Below are positions 1-7,569 of a DNA stretch of 64,000 bases, one piece after another. The position numbers and the translations under genes were made by a program. This DNA comes from Pantoea sp. At-9b (lineage in GTDB: Bacteria; Pseudomonadota; Gammaproteobacteria; Enterobacterales; Enterobacteriaceae). The stretch spans positions 620,001 to 684,000 of the forward strand of contig NC_014838.1 in NCBI RefSeq assembly GCF_000175935.2. The letters are read 5' to 3'. Each line of letters begins with the position of its first letter. The first letter of the stretch is position 1. The notes beneath the pieces were generated by a model that saw nothing but the letters and a program-made list of their open reading frames with translations, made no database searches and was not told where the DNA came from.

Positions 1-260
1 CTGACCACGTTAAACGACGCATCGATGTCCTCCAGATCGCGCACGATACGGAGCGCTTTCTCGTAGTAATCGCGTCCTTCCGCCGTCACCGTGACGCGGC
101 GCGTGGTGCGCTGCAACAGACGAATCCCCAGATGTGCTTCCAACTCCTGCACCAGCTTACTTAGCGTGGCATTCGGCATATCGAGCGAATCGGCGGCGCG
201 GGTAAAATTCCCCGCTTCCACCACACGGGCAAAAGCCCTGATCGCCAGCAATTGATCCAT
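1..260 (-). CDS. LysR-family transcriptional regulator (partial, N-terminal part)
   Basis: The first 86 residues are visible before the window edge cuts the gene. Residues 1-60 form a LysR-type winged helix-turn-helix: start MDQLLAIRAF, then NFTRAADSL and the recognition helix region PNATLSKLVQELE, then LLQRTTRRVTVTAEG. I chose the ATG at 260 because GAGGAAG lies about 5 bases upstream; an in-frame ATG at 275 has no such site. It diverges from the short-chain dehydrogenase at 393, the usual arrangement of a LysR regulator and its target, so it probably controls that gene. The effector is unknown because the sensing domain is outside the window. Confidence 0.9.
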   Translation of the reverse strand, partial: MDQLLAIRAFARVVEAGNFTRAADSLDMPNATLSKLVQELEAHLGIRLLQRTTRRVTVTAEGRDYYEKALRIVRDLEDIDASFNVV

Positions 261-392
261 CGCTTCCTCACTCATTATCCATGTATGTGAATAGTTCTTT
301 TCATTTTACACGATTTATCACTAAACGCGGCAAGGTTACATTGCATCCATGCACGACACGACACGTTAAATCATCAATCTGGAGAGACAAAC

Positions 393-1142
393 ATGAACGC
401 ATCACTGAAAGGTAAAATTGCATTGGTCACCGGCGGAACTACCGGTATTGGTCTGGCGTCAGCACAAACCCTGGCGGCACGTGGGGCGCAGGTGTTTATT
501 ACCGGCCGCCGTCAGGCGGAACTGGATGCCGCCGTCGCCAGCATTGGCGCAGCCGCGACCGGTATTCGCGCGGATGCTGCGGTGCTGAGCGATCTTGACG
601 CGGTGTATGCCCAAATCGCCCGCCAGGCTGGCCGCCTGGATATCCTGTTCGCCAACGCCGGTGGCGGTGATATGTTGCCACTCGGCAGCATCACCGAAGA
701 ACATTTTGACCGTATCTTCGGCACCAACGTGCGCGGCGTGCTGTTTACCGTGCAGAAAGCGCTGCCGTTGCTGAGTGATAAGGCGTCGGTGATCCTCACC
801 GCCTCCACCACCTCCATTCAGGGTACCGCTGGCTTCAGCGTCTACAGCGCCAGTAAAGCCGCTGTCCGTAACTTTGCCCGCTCATGGGCGCTGGACGTCA
901 AAGAGCGCGGCATCCGCATCAACGTGGTCAGCCCTGGCCCGATTCGCACCCCGGGTTTAGGTGGACTGGTGAGCGAAGATCAACGCCAGGGACTGTTTGA
1001 TGCTCTGGCCGCGCAGGTGCCATTGGGCCGTCTCGGTGAGCCAGAAGAGATTGGTAAAGTGGTGGCGTTCCTGGCCTCCGACGACGCCAGCTTCATCAAC
1101 GCCACCGAACTGTTTGTTGATGGCGGTATGGCGCAGATCTAG
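393..1142 (+). CDS. SDR-family NAD(P)-dependent oxidoreductase
   Basis: A 249-residue classical short-chain dehydrogenase. The cofactor motif TGGTTGIG is at residues 13-20, NAG at 88-90, and the catalytic Tyr151/Lys155 sit in YSASK with a Ser/Thr-rich stretch just before (about 138-141). Arg39-Arg40 at the end of the second strand favours NADPH over NADH. The C-terminal ELFVDGGMAQI is typical of the family. GGAGAG precedes the ATG by about 6 bases. It stands alone opposite the LysR gene at 260 and converges on the SDR at 1885, 14 bases away. The substrate cannot be read from sequence; reduction of a small ketone or quinone is a family-level guess. Confidence 0.93.
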   Translation: MNASLKGKIALVTGGTTGIGLASAQTLAARGAQVFITGRRQAELDAAVASIGAAATGIRADAAVLSDLDAVYAQIARQAGRLDILFANAGGGDMLPLGSITEEHFDRIFGTNVRGVLFTVQKALPLLSDKASVILTASTTSIQGTAGFSVYSASKAAVRNFARSWALDVKERGIRINVVSPGPIRTPGLGGLVSEDQRQGLFDALAAQVPLGRLGEPEEIGKVVAFLASDDASFINATELFVDGGMAQI

Positions 1143-1156
1143 TCACTGACTGCGGG

Positions 1157-1885
1157 CTATGCGGTGAGGTACCCGCCGTCTACCGGTAAAATAATCCCGG
1201 TAATAAATGATGCCGCCGGACTGCACAGGAAAGTCACCGCCTGTGCCACATCGTCCGGCTGGCCCCAGCGTTTTAGCGGTGTGCGTGACAAAATCGGTTG
1301 GGCGCGTTGGGGATCATCCTGCAACGCCTGGGTCAACGCCGTCGCGATCCAGCCCGGCGCAACGGCATTCACACGAATCCCCTGCTCCGCCCAGGCAATT
1401 GCCAGCGATTTGGTGAGCTGCATGATCCCTCCTTTACTGGCGCTGTATCCCGGCACCAGACCGCCACCAAAGAAACTCAGCATTGACGCGGTATTCACGA
1501 TACAGCCCTTGCTCTGCGCCAGCTTTTCACGGGCAGCGCGACAGCAACGCATCGTGCCGGTAAGGTTAATATCCAGCACTTTTTCAAACACATCCACGTC
1601 GTGCTCCGCACCCCGGCTAATGATTCCGGCACAATTCACCAGCAAATCGAGCTGCGGCAAGGTGTTGATCAGCGCCATAATCGCCTGATTGTCCTGCACA
1701 TCCAGTTCCTGCACGCGGATACGTGTGTTGACGGGGAACTGATGCGGGTCACTGCCGACGCCAGCCGCGATCACCTGCGCACCGAGACGGGCAAGCTGGT
1801 TGACGATACCCGCACCGATGCCACTGGTGCCACCGGTGACCAGCGCGGTTTTCCCGGCGAACAGCGCCGGATGAAAAGTCATCAT
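1157..1885 (-). CDS. SDR-family oxidoreductase
   Basis: A 242-residue classical short-chain dehydrogenase: TGGTSGIG at residues 17-24, NCAG at 84-87, Ser134, Tyr147 and Lys151 (YSASK), and the C-terminal PVDGGYLTA. No Arg pair follows the second strand, so NAD(H) is more likely than NADP(H). It lies 15 bases downstream of the dioxygenase-like cupin at 1901-2440 on the same strand, so the two are probably one transcript. That suggests it oxidises or reduces an intermediate of the same, undefined, pathway. It is not closely similar to the neighbouring SDR at 393, so this is not a recent tandem duplication. Confidence 0.92.
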   Translation of the reverse strand: MMTFHPALFAGKTALVTGGTSGIGAGIVNQLARLGAQVIAAGVGSDPHQFPVNTRIRVQELDVQDNQAIMALINTLPQLDLLVNCAGIISRGAEHDVDVFEKVLDINLTGTMRCCRAAREKLAQSKGCIVNTASMLSFFGGGLVPGYSASKGGIMQLTKSLAIAWAEQGIRVNAVAPGWIATALTQALQDDPQRAQPILSRTPLKRWGQPDDVAQAVTFLCSPAASFITGIILPVDGGYLTA

Positions 1886-1900
1886 GCTGCTTCTCCCTGC

Positions 1901-2440
1901 CTAGCGAATAAACTGGTCGACAAAATCGCTGCCCAGCCCTACCGCGGCATAATGCTTGCGGCACATCTCAATCTTGGTAAACACATCTTCGAACCCGATA
2001 TGCTCGCCCCAGGGATCGACGTAATACATACAGCCGTGCACCTGGAACAGGGTAATCATCTCCTCGACATCCGGGTCGACCACCAGCGTATGCGTCTCAC
2101 CCGGTGGTTCAAAAACATAGCCCCCTTCCACCGCCTCCCAGTCATGTTCGAGATAGCGCCAGCGACCTTTCAGTACAAAGGCATGAACCGGTGCCGGATG
2201 GCGATGACGGCTCAATACACCGGACTTGCGCACTTTCAATAAATTCATCCAGTAACCAGCAGAACGGTTGAGACAGAGCGGGCGAAACCACACGTTTTCC
2301 GCCTGGGGTACCCAAATCCGATCGTCGAGTGGCACCGCATTGGCGACCACCAGGTCCGGCACCATTTCGGCGGGCTGACTGAACTGATACGGCATCCGAC
2401 GCAGGGTTTCTGCATCGGGTGGGTTGTGATGCTGGCTCAT
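1901..2440 (-). CDS. cupin, 2,4'-dihydroxyacetophenone dioxygenase family
   Basis: A 179-residue single-domain cupin. The metal site is visible as SRHRHPAPVHAF (His79, His81, His86) and the second cupin motif as FEPPGETH (His117). Size and motifs match the family of 2,4'-dihydroxyacetophenone dioxygenase, a non-haem iron enzyme that cleaves the C-C bond next to a carbonyl. Whether this member uses that substrate is unknown. I took the ATG at 2440 because GAGG lies 6-8 bases before it; the in-frame ATG at 2452 overlaps that ribosome-binding site. It is the first gene of a two-gene unit with the SDR at 1885 and diverges from the MFS transporter at 2724. Confidence 0.85.
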   Translation of the reverse strand: MSQHHNPPDAETLRRMPYQFSQPAEMVPDLVVANAVPLDDRIWVPQAENVWFRPLCLNRSAGYWMNLLKVRKSGVLSRHRHPAPVHAFVLKGRWRYLEHDWEAVEGGYVFEPPGETHTLVVDPDVEEMITLFQVHGCMYYVDPWGEHIGFEDVFTKIEMCRKHYAAVGLGSDFVDQFIR

Positions 2441-2687
2441 CGTGGACCTCATCAGTAATTAACAATTGAGTAACCTTGATGTAGTCCAGACACCCCTGAT
2501 CTGACAACTACTCAGCGCCTTAAATGTGGTCAATATCACGAAATCTGACATGTTATAATTAAAAATCAAATTCAAGATAGCCGACCAACCCACACGTGAA
2601 CCACTGCGACAAATCCGGCATTTGTGATCGATATCTAAACAATGCAAGCGACCTGTTGCTGATTTTTATCTGATCATGCCTATTATT

Positions 2688-2699
2688 CTGACATGTCAG
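2688..2699. promoter_or_regulatory. 12-bp palindrome upstream of MFS gene
   Basis: CTGACATGTCAG is a perfect palindrome 24 bases before the MFS start. The related sequence TCTGACATGT also occurs at 2544-2553 in the same divergent region, and CCTGACATGTCG at 32875-32886 in the gallate-type divergent promoter. It could be a regulator site; short palindromes also arise by chance. Confidence 0.35.
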
Positions 2700-2723
2700 T
2701 TAATCACATTTCAGGATATCACT

Positions 2724-4043
2724 ATGCCATCGCATCAGGTTGTGGGTAAGCAACGTTGGTTTGTTGCATTCGTGTTACTTATAGGCGGTTTTATCAACTA
2801 TCTCGATCGTGCCAGTCTGGCCGTGGCAGCGCCCTCAATGATGAGTGACCTGCATCTCACCAATACCGATATCGGCCTGATGGGATCGGTTTTTTCGCTG
2901 TTTTTTGCCTTTAGCCAGTTCCCGGCGGGTTGGCTGGCGGATCGTTTTGGCCCACGGAAGGTTTACGCTTCTGCCGCGTCTTTGTGGGGCGTGTCGACGA
3001 TGATCACCGGGCTGTGCAGCACCCTGCCCGCTCTGCTGTGCGCCCGCGCCTTATTGGGCATGACCGAAGCCCCCGGCTGGCCGACCTCTGCCAAAATCAC
3101 CTCGATTTGGTTTCCGCGTAAAGAGCGGGCGCTGGCCAGCTCCATCTGGGATGCTTCGTCACGCTGGGGGCTGGCATTCGCTCCGCCGTTGCTGGTGTTG
3201 ATGAGCGTGCATTTTGGCTGGGGGGCGTTGTTTTATCTGGCAGGTAGCCTCGGGGTGATTTTCGGCCTGATTTTCTTCTGCATCTATCGCCATCCGGAAC
3301 AACACCAAGGTCTGGGTGAGGCAGAGAAGCAATACATTCTCGCCGGTGGCGGTGGCAGCATTTCCGCTATACCCAGCGGTAAACGGGTCAAGTGGCGCGA
3401 GCTGTTTCGCTATCAATCCATGTGGGGCATGATGCTCGGCTGGTTCTGCTACATCTGGCTGTTCAACATTTTTGTCACCTTTCTGCCGCTGTATCTGATG
3501 AAAACCCAACATCTGTCGTTGAGCAGCATGGGGGTCTACGCCAGCATTCCTTATCTCGCGGGCATCGTCGGCGCAGCACTCGGCGGCTATGCGGTCAAAT
3601 GGTTGATCGATCAACGCCAGGTGGCAGAACCGCTGCAAGCGAAAAAAGTGGTGATTATGGTGGCGGCCCTGATCAGCGGTGCGACCACCATCGCCGTGCC
3701 GTTTTGTGATTCGCTGATTGGCGCACTGAGCATGATGACAGTGGCGATGTTCTTCCTTTCGACCGTTTCCTGCACCTGTTGGGCCATTCCCGGTGATGTC
3801 GCCAGCAATGATATTGTCGGTTCCGTATGCGGCATCCAGAACTTCGGCGGCTTCTTTGCCGGGGCGCTGTCACCGCTGGTCACTGGTTATATTGCCGATG
3901 TCACCGGTTCTTACGCGCTGGCCTTTATCAGTGGCGGCGTCATCGCCGCCCTGACTGGCTTGTGCTACTGGTTGCTGGTACGGAAACCGATTGAACATCG
4001 CGATGCGCCTGTCGCACGGGACAGCGTGCCTGCGCGAGGTTAG
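2724..4043 (+). CDS. MFS transporter, anion:cation symporter (ACS) type
   Basis: A 439-residue major facilitator protein with about 12 hydrophobic segments. The N-terminal NYLDRASLAVAAPSM is typical of the ACS subfamily, whose members import organic anions such as sugar acids and aromatic acids. The loop 2-3 signature is seen as LADRFGPRKV. An upstream ATG at 2676 is in frame, but AGGA sits 7 bases before the ATG at 2724 and the first helix then starts normally. The gene diverges from the cupin/SDR pair and ends with a 4-base overlap against the convergent hydroxy-acid oxidase. Context suggests it imports the substrate of this catabolic cluster. Confidence 0.88.
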   Translation: MPSHQVVGKQRWFVAFVLLIGGFINYLDRASLAVAAPSMMSDLHLTNTDIGLMGSVFSLFFAFSQFPAGWLADRFGPRKVYASAASLWGVSTMITGLCSTLPALLCARALLGMTEAPGWPTSAKITSIWFPRKERALASSIWDASSRWGLAFAPPLLVLMSVHFGWGALFYLAGSLGVIFGLIFFCIYRHPEQHQGLGEAEKQYILAGGGGSISAIPSGKRVKWRELFRYQSMWGMMLGWFCYIWLFNIFVTFLPLYLMKTQHLSLSSMGVYASIPYLAGIVGAALGGYAVKWLIDQRQVAEPLQAKKVVIMVAALISGATTIAVPFCDSLIGALSMMTVAMFFLSTVSCTCWAIPGDVASNDIVGSVCGIQNFGGFFAGALSPLVTGYIADVTGSYALAFISGGVIAALTGLCYWLLVRKPIEHRDAPVARDSVPARG

Positions 4044-5194
4044 GGCTGGCCTGTCCCCTTCACCTCATGCACCAGGCCGGGATGCAGATCGCTGATCGCT
4101 CGGCATCCCAGTTGCGCCAGGGTACGATCGATTTCGGCGATCATCCCCTGCAACGTCGCGTTGACCAAGGCTTCCCCTCCCGCCGCCACTGCGTACAGCA
4201 ATGGCCGTCCGAGCAACACCGCATTGGCACCGAGCGCCAGCGCTTTCACCACATCGGTGCCACGGCGGAAACCGCTGTCGATCAGCAGCGAGAAATCTGG
4301 CCCTACCGCGGCGCGAATCGCTGGCAGCACTTGCATTGGGCTGAATGTGCCATCCAGTTGACGTCCACCGTGATTGGACAACACGATACCGTCGAAGCCC
4401 AGTTGGCGGGCAATCAGCGCATCCTGTTCGGTCATAATGCCTTTGATATACAACGGCCCCGACCATAATTCACGCAACCAGCGCAGCGTTTCCCAGTTGA
4501 GGGTGGGATCCATCTGCTGAGCGAAATAGGTGGCGGCGTTCAGCCCTTGCTGATATTCCGGCGGTAAATAGGGTTTGAGGTTACCAAAGCCCGGCATCCC
4601 GGCAGGACGCAGCGTGCGCCATACCCAGCCTGGATGGCTGGCGACATCGGCCAGGGCTTTTACTGAAAGTTTCAGCGGTCGCCGATAGTGTGATTTATCA
4701 CGTTCGCGGTTGCCGAAATGCACCGCATCCACCGATACCACCAGCGCGGAACATCCTGCTGCCTGCGCGCGTTCAATCAGGCTGGCAGTGACCTGACGAT
4801 CTTTCAGTACGTACAACTGAAACCAGCGTGGCCCCTGACTCACCGCCGCACTCTCTTCCAGCGACGCGGTGGAAACCGTGCTTTGAATATACCCGATGCC
4901 CTGTTGTGCTGCGGCACGAGCCAGCATCAGATCGGCCTGATAACGCAACATGCCGTTGTAGCCTGTCGGTGCCACCAGTAACGGTGCCGCCAGTAGGTCA
5001 TTGGCGAGCGACGTTTGCAGGCTACGTTGGCTGGCATCCTGCAACACCGGTGGTTTAAACATCCAACGGGCGAAGACCTCACGATTGTGGCGCAGCGTCA
5101 GCTCATCATCGGCACCACCATCAACATAATCAAAGGCAAATCCCGGCAATGCACGTTGTGCTGCCCGGCGTAAATTTTCCCAGTTAATCACCAT
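4040..5194 (-). CDS. FMN-dependent alpha-hydroxy-acid oxidase/dehydrogenase
   Basis: A 384-residue (S)-2-hydroxy-acid oxidase family protein (lactate, glycolate, mandelate type) with a TIM-barrel fold. Family active-site residues are present: Tyr23, Tyr128 in WFQLYVL, Asp156, Lys251, His275 and Arg278 in SNHGGRQLDG, and the FMN phosphate region DSGFRRGTDVVKALALGA. It converts a 2-hydroxy acid to a 2-oxo acid. Without a membrane insertion loop it cannot be assigned to lldD or mdlB. The stop overlaps the stop of the convergent MFS gene by 4 bases. The promoter side faces the LacI regulator gene, which may control it. Confidence 0.9.
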   Translation of the reverse strand: MVINWENLRRAAQRALPGFAFDYVDGGADDELTLRHNREVFARWMFKPPVLQDASQRSLQTSLANDLLAAPLLVAPTGYNGMLRYQADLMLARAAAQQGIGYIQSTVSTASLEESAAVSQGPRWFQLYVLKDRQVTASLIERAQAAGCSALVVSVDAVHFGNRERDKSHYRRPLKLSVKALADVASHPGWVWRTLRPAGMPGFGNLKPYLPPEYQQGLNAATYFAQQMDPTLNWETLRWLRELWSGPLYIKGIMTEQDALIARQLGFDGIVLSNHGGRQLDGTFSPMQVLPAIRAAVGPDFSLLIDSGFRRGTDVVKALALGANAVLLGRPLLYAVAAGGEALVNATLQGMIAEIDRTLAQLGCRAISDLHPGLVHEVKGTGQP

Positions 5195-5312
5195 ATTGGC
5201 GGGTTATTCCCTGTTGGTTAGGTGGATGAGACAGAGTAGATGGGGGGTGACGGTTTTGTCGATAGTTTCGATCATCGCACGCCATTGCGTTGCCATCCGG
5301 GTCGCACCCGAG

Positions 5313-5328
5313 TTGACACGCGTGTTAA
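5313..5328. promoter_or_regulatory. near-perfect 16-bp palindrome
   Basis: TTGACACGCGTGTTAA has one mismatched pair in 16 bases and a central CG step, as LacI-family operators do. It is about 120 bases before the start of the hydroxy-acid oxidase gene. TTGACA itself could also be a -35 element. A LacI site is inferred. Confidence 0.4.
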
Positions 5329-5454
5329 CGCTGGCGCTTACAAATTTTAACAATTCGCCTGAACCTGCTTTCCTGTCGGAAAAAAATCACCCTAACAAGT
5401 TGATTCTCATAGCTTAACCACAAAGACGTGATGGACTTCAAAGTTCTGCGCTTC

Positions 5455-5470
5455 TTGCCAACGTTGGCAA
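5455..5470. promoter_or_regulatory. LacI-type operator
   Basis: TTGCCAACGTTGGCAA is a perfect 16-bp palindrome with the central CG step typical of LacI-family operators. It lies about 150 bases before the LacI-family gene starting at 5619, so autoregulation is likely. The regulator identity is inferred from position. Confidence 0.65.
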
Positions 5471-5618
5471 AGAAAAACATAATCGCAACATCTTGTTATC
5501 AGTAACGTTGATGTGGGAATGATTTCAGCCAGCAACAATCCGATTACGATTTGGGGATAATCCGTGGCTGCTTTATGCTGTGAGGTTCGATGCTTCTGAA
5601 CCCTGCGTAATGTGCCCC

Positions 5619-6641
5619 ATGAAAAAAAATAACGACGACAAAAAACCACAGAAAGCCACGGCGGATGACGTTGCCCGCCTGGCCGATGTCTCCAAATGGA
5701 CGGTGTTGCGAGCCTTTAAAACCGGGGCATCCATCTCCCCCGAGGCACGCGAGAAAGTGATGGCAGCAGCAAATACCCTTGGATTCAGGCCGAATCTGCT
5801 GGCGCGTGGTCTGAAACAAAGCAAAACCAATATTATTGGTATCGTGGCCGACGAGTTCAGTAATCCGCATACCCTGCGGATGCTGAAAGAAGCGACCCAG
5901 CAGCTTAATGAACGTGGGTATATGTCACTGCTGCTGAATATTGAATCGGCGGAGAACTATCAGTCGGTATTACAGATGGCCGGGCAGTTGCAGGTGGATG
6001 GCATCATCTATCTTGCCACCATCGTCAGTGACGAGTTGCTGGTGATCGCCAAATCGCTGCATCACATCCGTGCGGTGCATGTGTTCCGTAACACCGATAC
6101 CGCCGATGTCGAGGTGGTCAACGTCGATGGCTTCGCGGCCGGACAGACGCTGGGGCAGTTGCTGCTTGATCAGGGCTATCAGCGCTATGGCTATATGAAA
6201 GGCCCGGACACCGCATCCAGCCATTTGCTGCGCATGGAAGGTTATGCCACCAGCCTTGACCGTGCCGGACAGTCACTCGACACGCTGCTGATCGCGGGCA
6301 GCTATGATCGCGATCTGGCGTATCGCACGATGCGGGATTATCTGCGCAGCACTCCGCCCAGTGCGCGCATCGACGCCCTGTTCTGTGAAAACGATGTGCT
6401 CGCGTTTGGCGCGATTGAGGCGATGCGGGATTTTGACCCGCAGCTCCATATCGGGGTGGTTGGCTTCGATGATATCGATGAGGCGCATGCTTCAACCTGG
6501 CAGTTAACCAGCTGGGACCAACGCGCCGATCGACAAATTGCCGAAGCCATCAGTCGGCTGCTGGATAATGAGACCCATGAAGAGGGTGACTGGAAATACG
6601 GTGAATTGCGTCTGCGCCAGTCACATATAAAACCCGCGTAA
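5619..6641 (+). CDS. LacI-family transcriptional regulator
   Basis: A 340-residue repressor. Residues 13-60 form the LacI helix-turn-helix (KATADDVARLADVSKWTVLR) followed by the hinge LGFRPNLLARGLK. The rest is a periplasmic-binding-protein-like effector domain beginning NIIGIVADEFSNPHTLRML and ending near GVVGFDDIDEAHAS. I start at the ATG at 5619; upstream in-frame ATGs at 5610 and 5580 would add residues not normal for the family, and none has a strong ribosome-binding site. The recognition-helix Trp in SKWTVLRAF is unusual, since Ser-x-x-Thr-Val-Ser is more common. Likely targets are itself, the hydroxy-acid oxidase opposite, and perhaps the dehydrogenase operon at 6826. Confidence 0.9.
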   Translation: MKKNNDDKKPQKATADDVARLADVSKWTVLRAFKTGASISPEAREKVMAAANTLGFRPNLLARGLKQSKTNIIGIVADEFSNPHTLRMLKEATQQLNERGYMSLLLNIESAENYQSVLQMAGQLQVDGIIYLATIVSDELLVIAKSLHHIRAVHVFRNTDTADVEVVNVDGFAAGQTLGQLLLDQGYQRYGYMKGPDTASSHLLRMEGYATSLDRAGQSLDTLLIAGSYDRDLAYRTMRDYLRSTPPSARIDALFCENDVLAFGAIEAMRDFDPQLHIGVVGFDDIDEAHASTWQLTSWDQRADRQIAEAISRLLDNETHEEGDWKYGELRLRQSHIKPA

Positions 6642-6648
6642 GCGATCC

Positions 6649-6680
6649 GGTCGTCATTAAATCAATGACGACCTTTATTT
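6649..6680 (+). terminator. intrinsic terminator after LacI gene
   Basis: Arms GGTCGTCATT and AATGACGACC (10 pairs, 5-base loop) are followed by TTTATTT. It starts 7 bases after the stop codon. Confidence 0.75.
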
Positions 6681-6825
6681 AAGGAGAATTATTAATCCCA
6701 GTCTCGTCATATTCGCATCACATCAAAACCTATAAATAACACTGTCTATTCGATAAACTCGGCTGAATTATTTTCAGTGAGCGTGTTTTCATGTAGTCGG
6801 TGACTCTTATTCTATGGAGCATCGT

Positions 6826-7557
6826 ATGGAACGTCGGCATTTTATTAAAGCAGGATTAGTTCTGGCTGCAACAGGGACGGCTGCGTCGGTATTTAAACCC
6901 GCAGGCGCAGCAGATAATGTATTAAAAGGTGGCAAATTATGGCGCGCGAAAGAAACCCCGCCGCCCACGCCCGCAGACCCCAGCAAAAGATTATTCCTGA
7001 CCCAGCGCGAATCTGAGCTGGTCAGCGCGATTTTCGATCGGTTAATTCCAGCAGATGAACTGAGTATCAGCGCATCGCAGGCCGGTTGCGTGGTGTTCCT
7101 TGATAACCAACTGGCCGGTCCATACGGCAAAGGCAGTTGGCGTTACAGCGCAGGGCCATTCGAAAAGGGCAGCGCCGCGCAGGGTAATCAGTCTCCGCTC
7201 ACGCCAGCAGAGATCTATCGCACCGGTCTGGCTGACATCGATAGCCATTGCCAAAAACTGTTCGGCAAATTGTTTACCGATCTGGATGAACATGCGCAGG
7301 ACAGTTATCTGGAAAAGATGGAAGCCGACCAATTTAATTATCCCTCCATCGCCGCCAGGGATTTATTTAATCAGTTTTTAGCCAATGTTCAGGAAGGTTT
7401 TCTCGCTGACCCGATCTATGGTGGCAACCGTAACATGGTTGGCTGGAAAATGATTGGCTTCCCGGGTGCACGTTACGATTATCGTGATTATGCGCAGCTC
7501 AAGGGGCAAAAATTAAATATTGAACCCATCAGCATTATTGACCTCCTGAAAGCATAA
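6826..7557 (+). CDS. gluconate 2-dehydrogenase-type subunit 3 (small, Tat-exported)
   Basis: A 243-residue small subunit of a three-component membrane dehydrogenase. The start MERRHFIKAG gives a twin-arginine signal (RRHFIK) followed by a hydrophobic stretch and an Ala-rich cleavage region near residue 28. The family body contains IFDRLIPADELSISASQAGC and ends in the GADH subunit 3 signature DPIYGGNRNMVGWKMIGFPGA. The ATG at 6826 has GGAG 6 bases upstream; an in-frame ATG at 6814 overlaps that site. The subunit is thought to carry the flavoprotein, which lacks its own signal, through the Tat system. A paralogous operon begins at 54524. Confidence 0.9.
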   Translation: MERRHFIKAGLVLAATGTAASVFKPAGAADNVLKGGKLWRAKETPPPTPADPSKRLFLTQRESELVSAIFDRLIPADELSISASQAGCVVFLDNQLAGPYGKGSWRYSAGPFEKGSAAQGNQSPLTPAEIYRTGLADIDSHCQKLFGKLFTDLDEHAQDSYLEKMEADQFNYPSIAARDLFNQFLANVQEGFLADPIYGGNRNMVGWKMIGFPGARYDYRDYAQLKGQKLNIEPISIIDLLKA

Positions 7558-7569
7558 AAAAGGCAAAAA

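Larger units (their letters stand above)
5195..5618. other. 424-bp divergent intergenic region
   Basis: No convincing gene lies here. It separates the hydroxy-acid oxidase (minus) from the LacI regulator (plus). It holds two operator-like palindromes, annotated separately, and sequence that becomes AT-richer towards the regulator. Confidence 0.7.
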
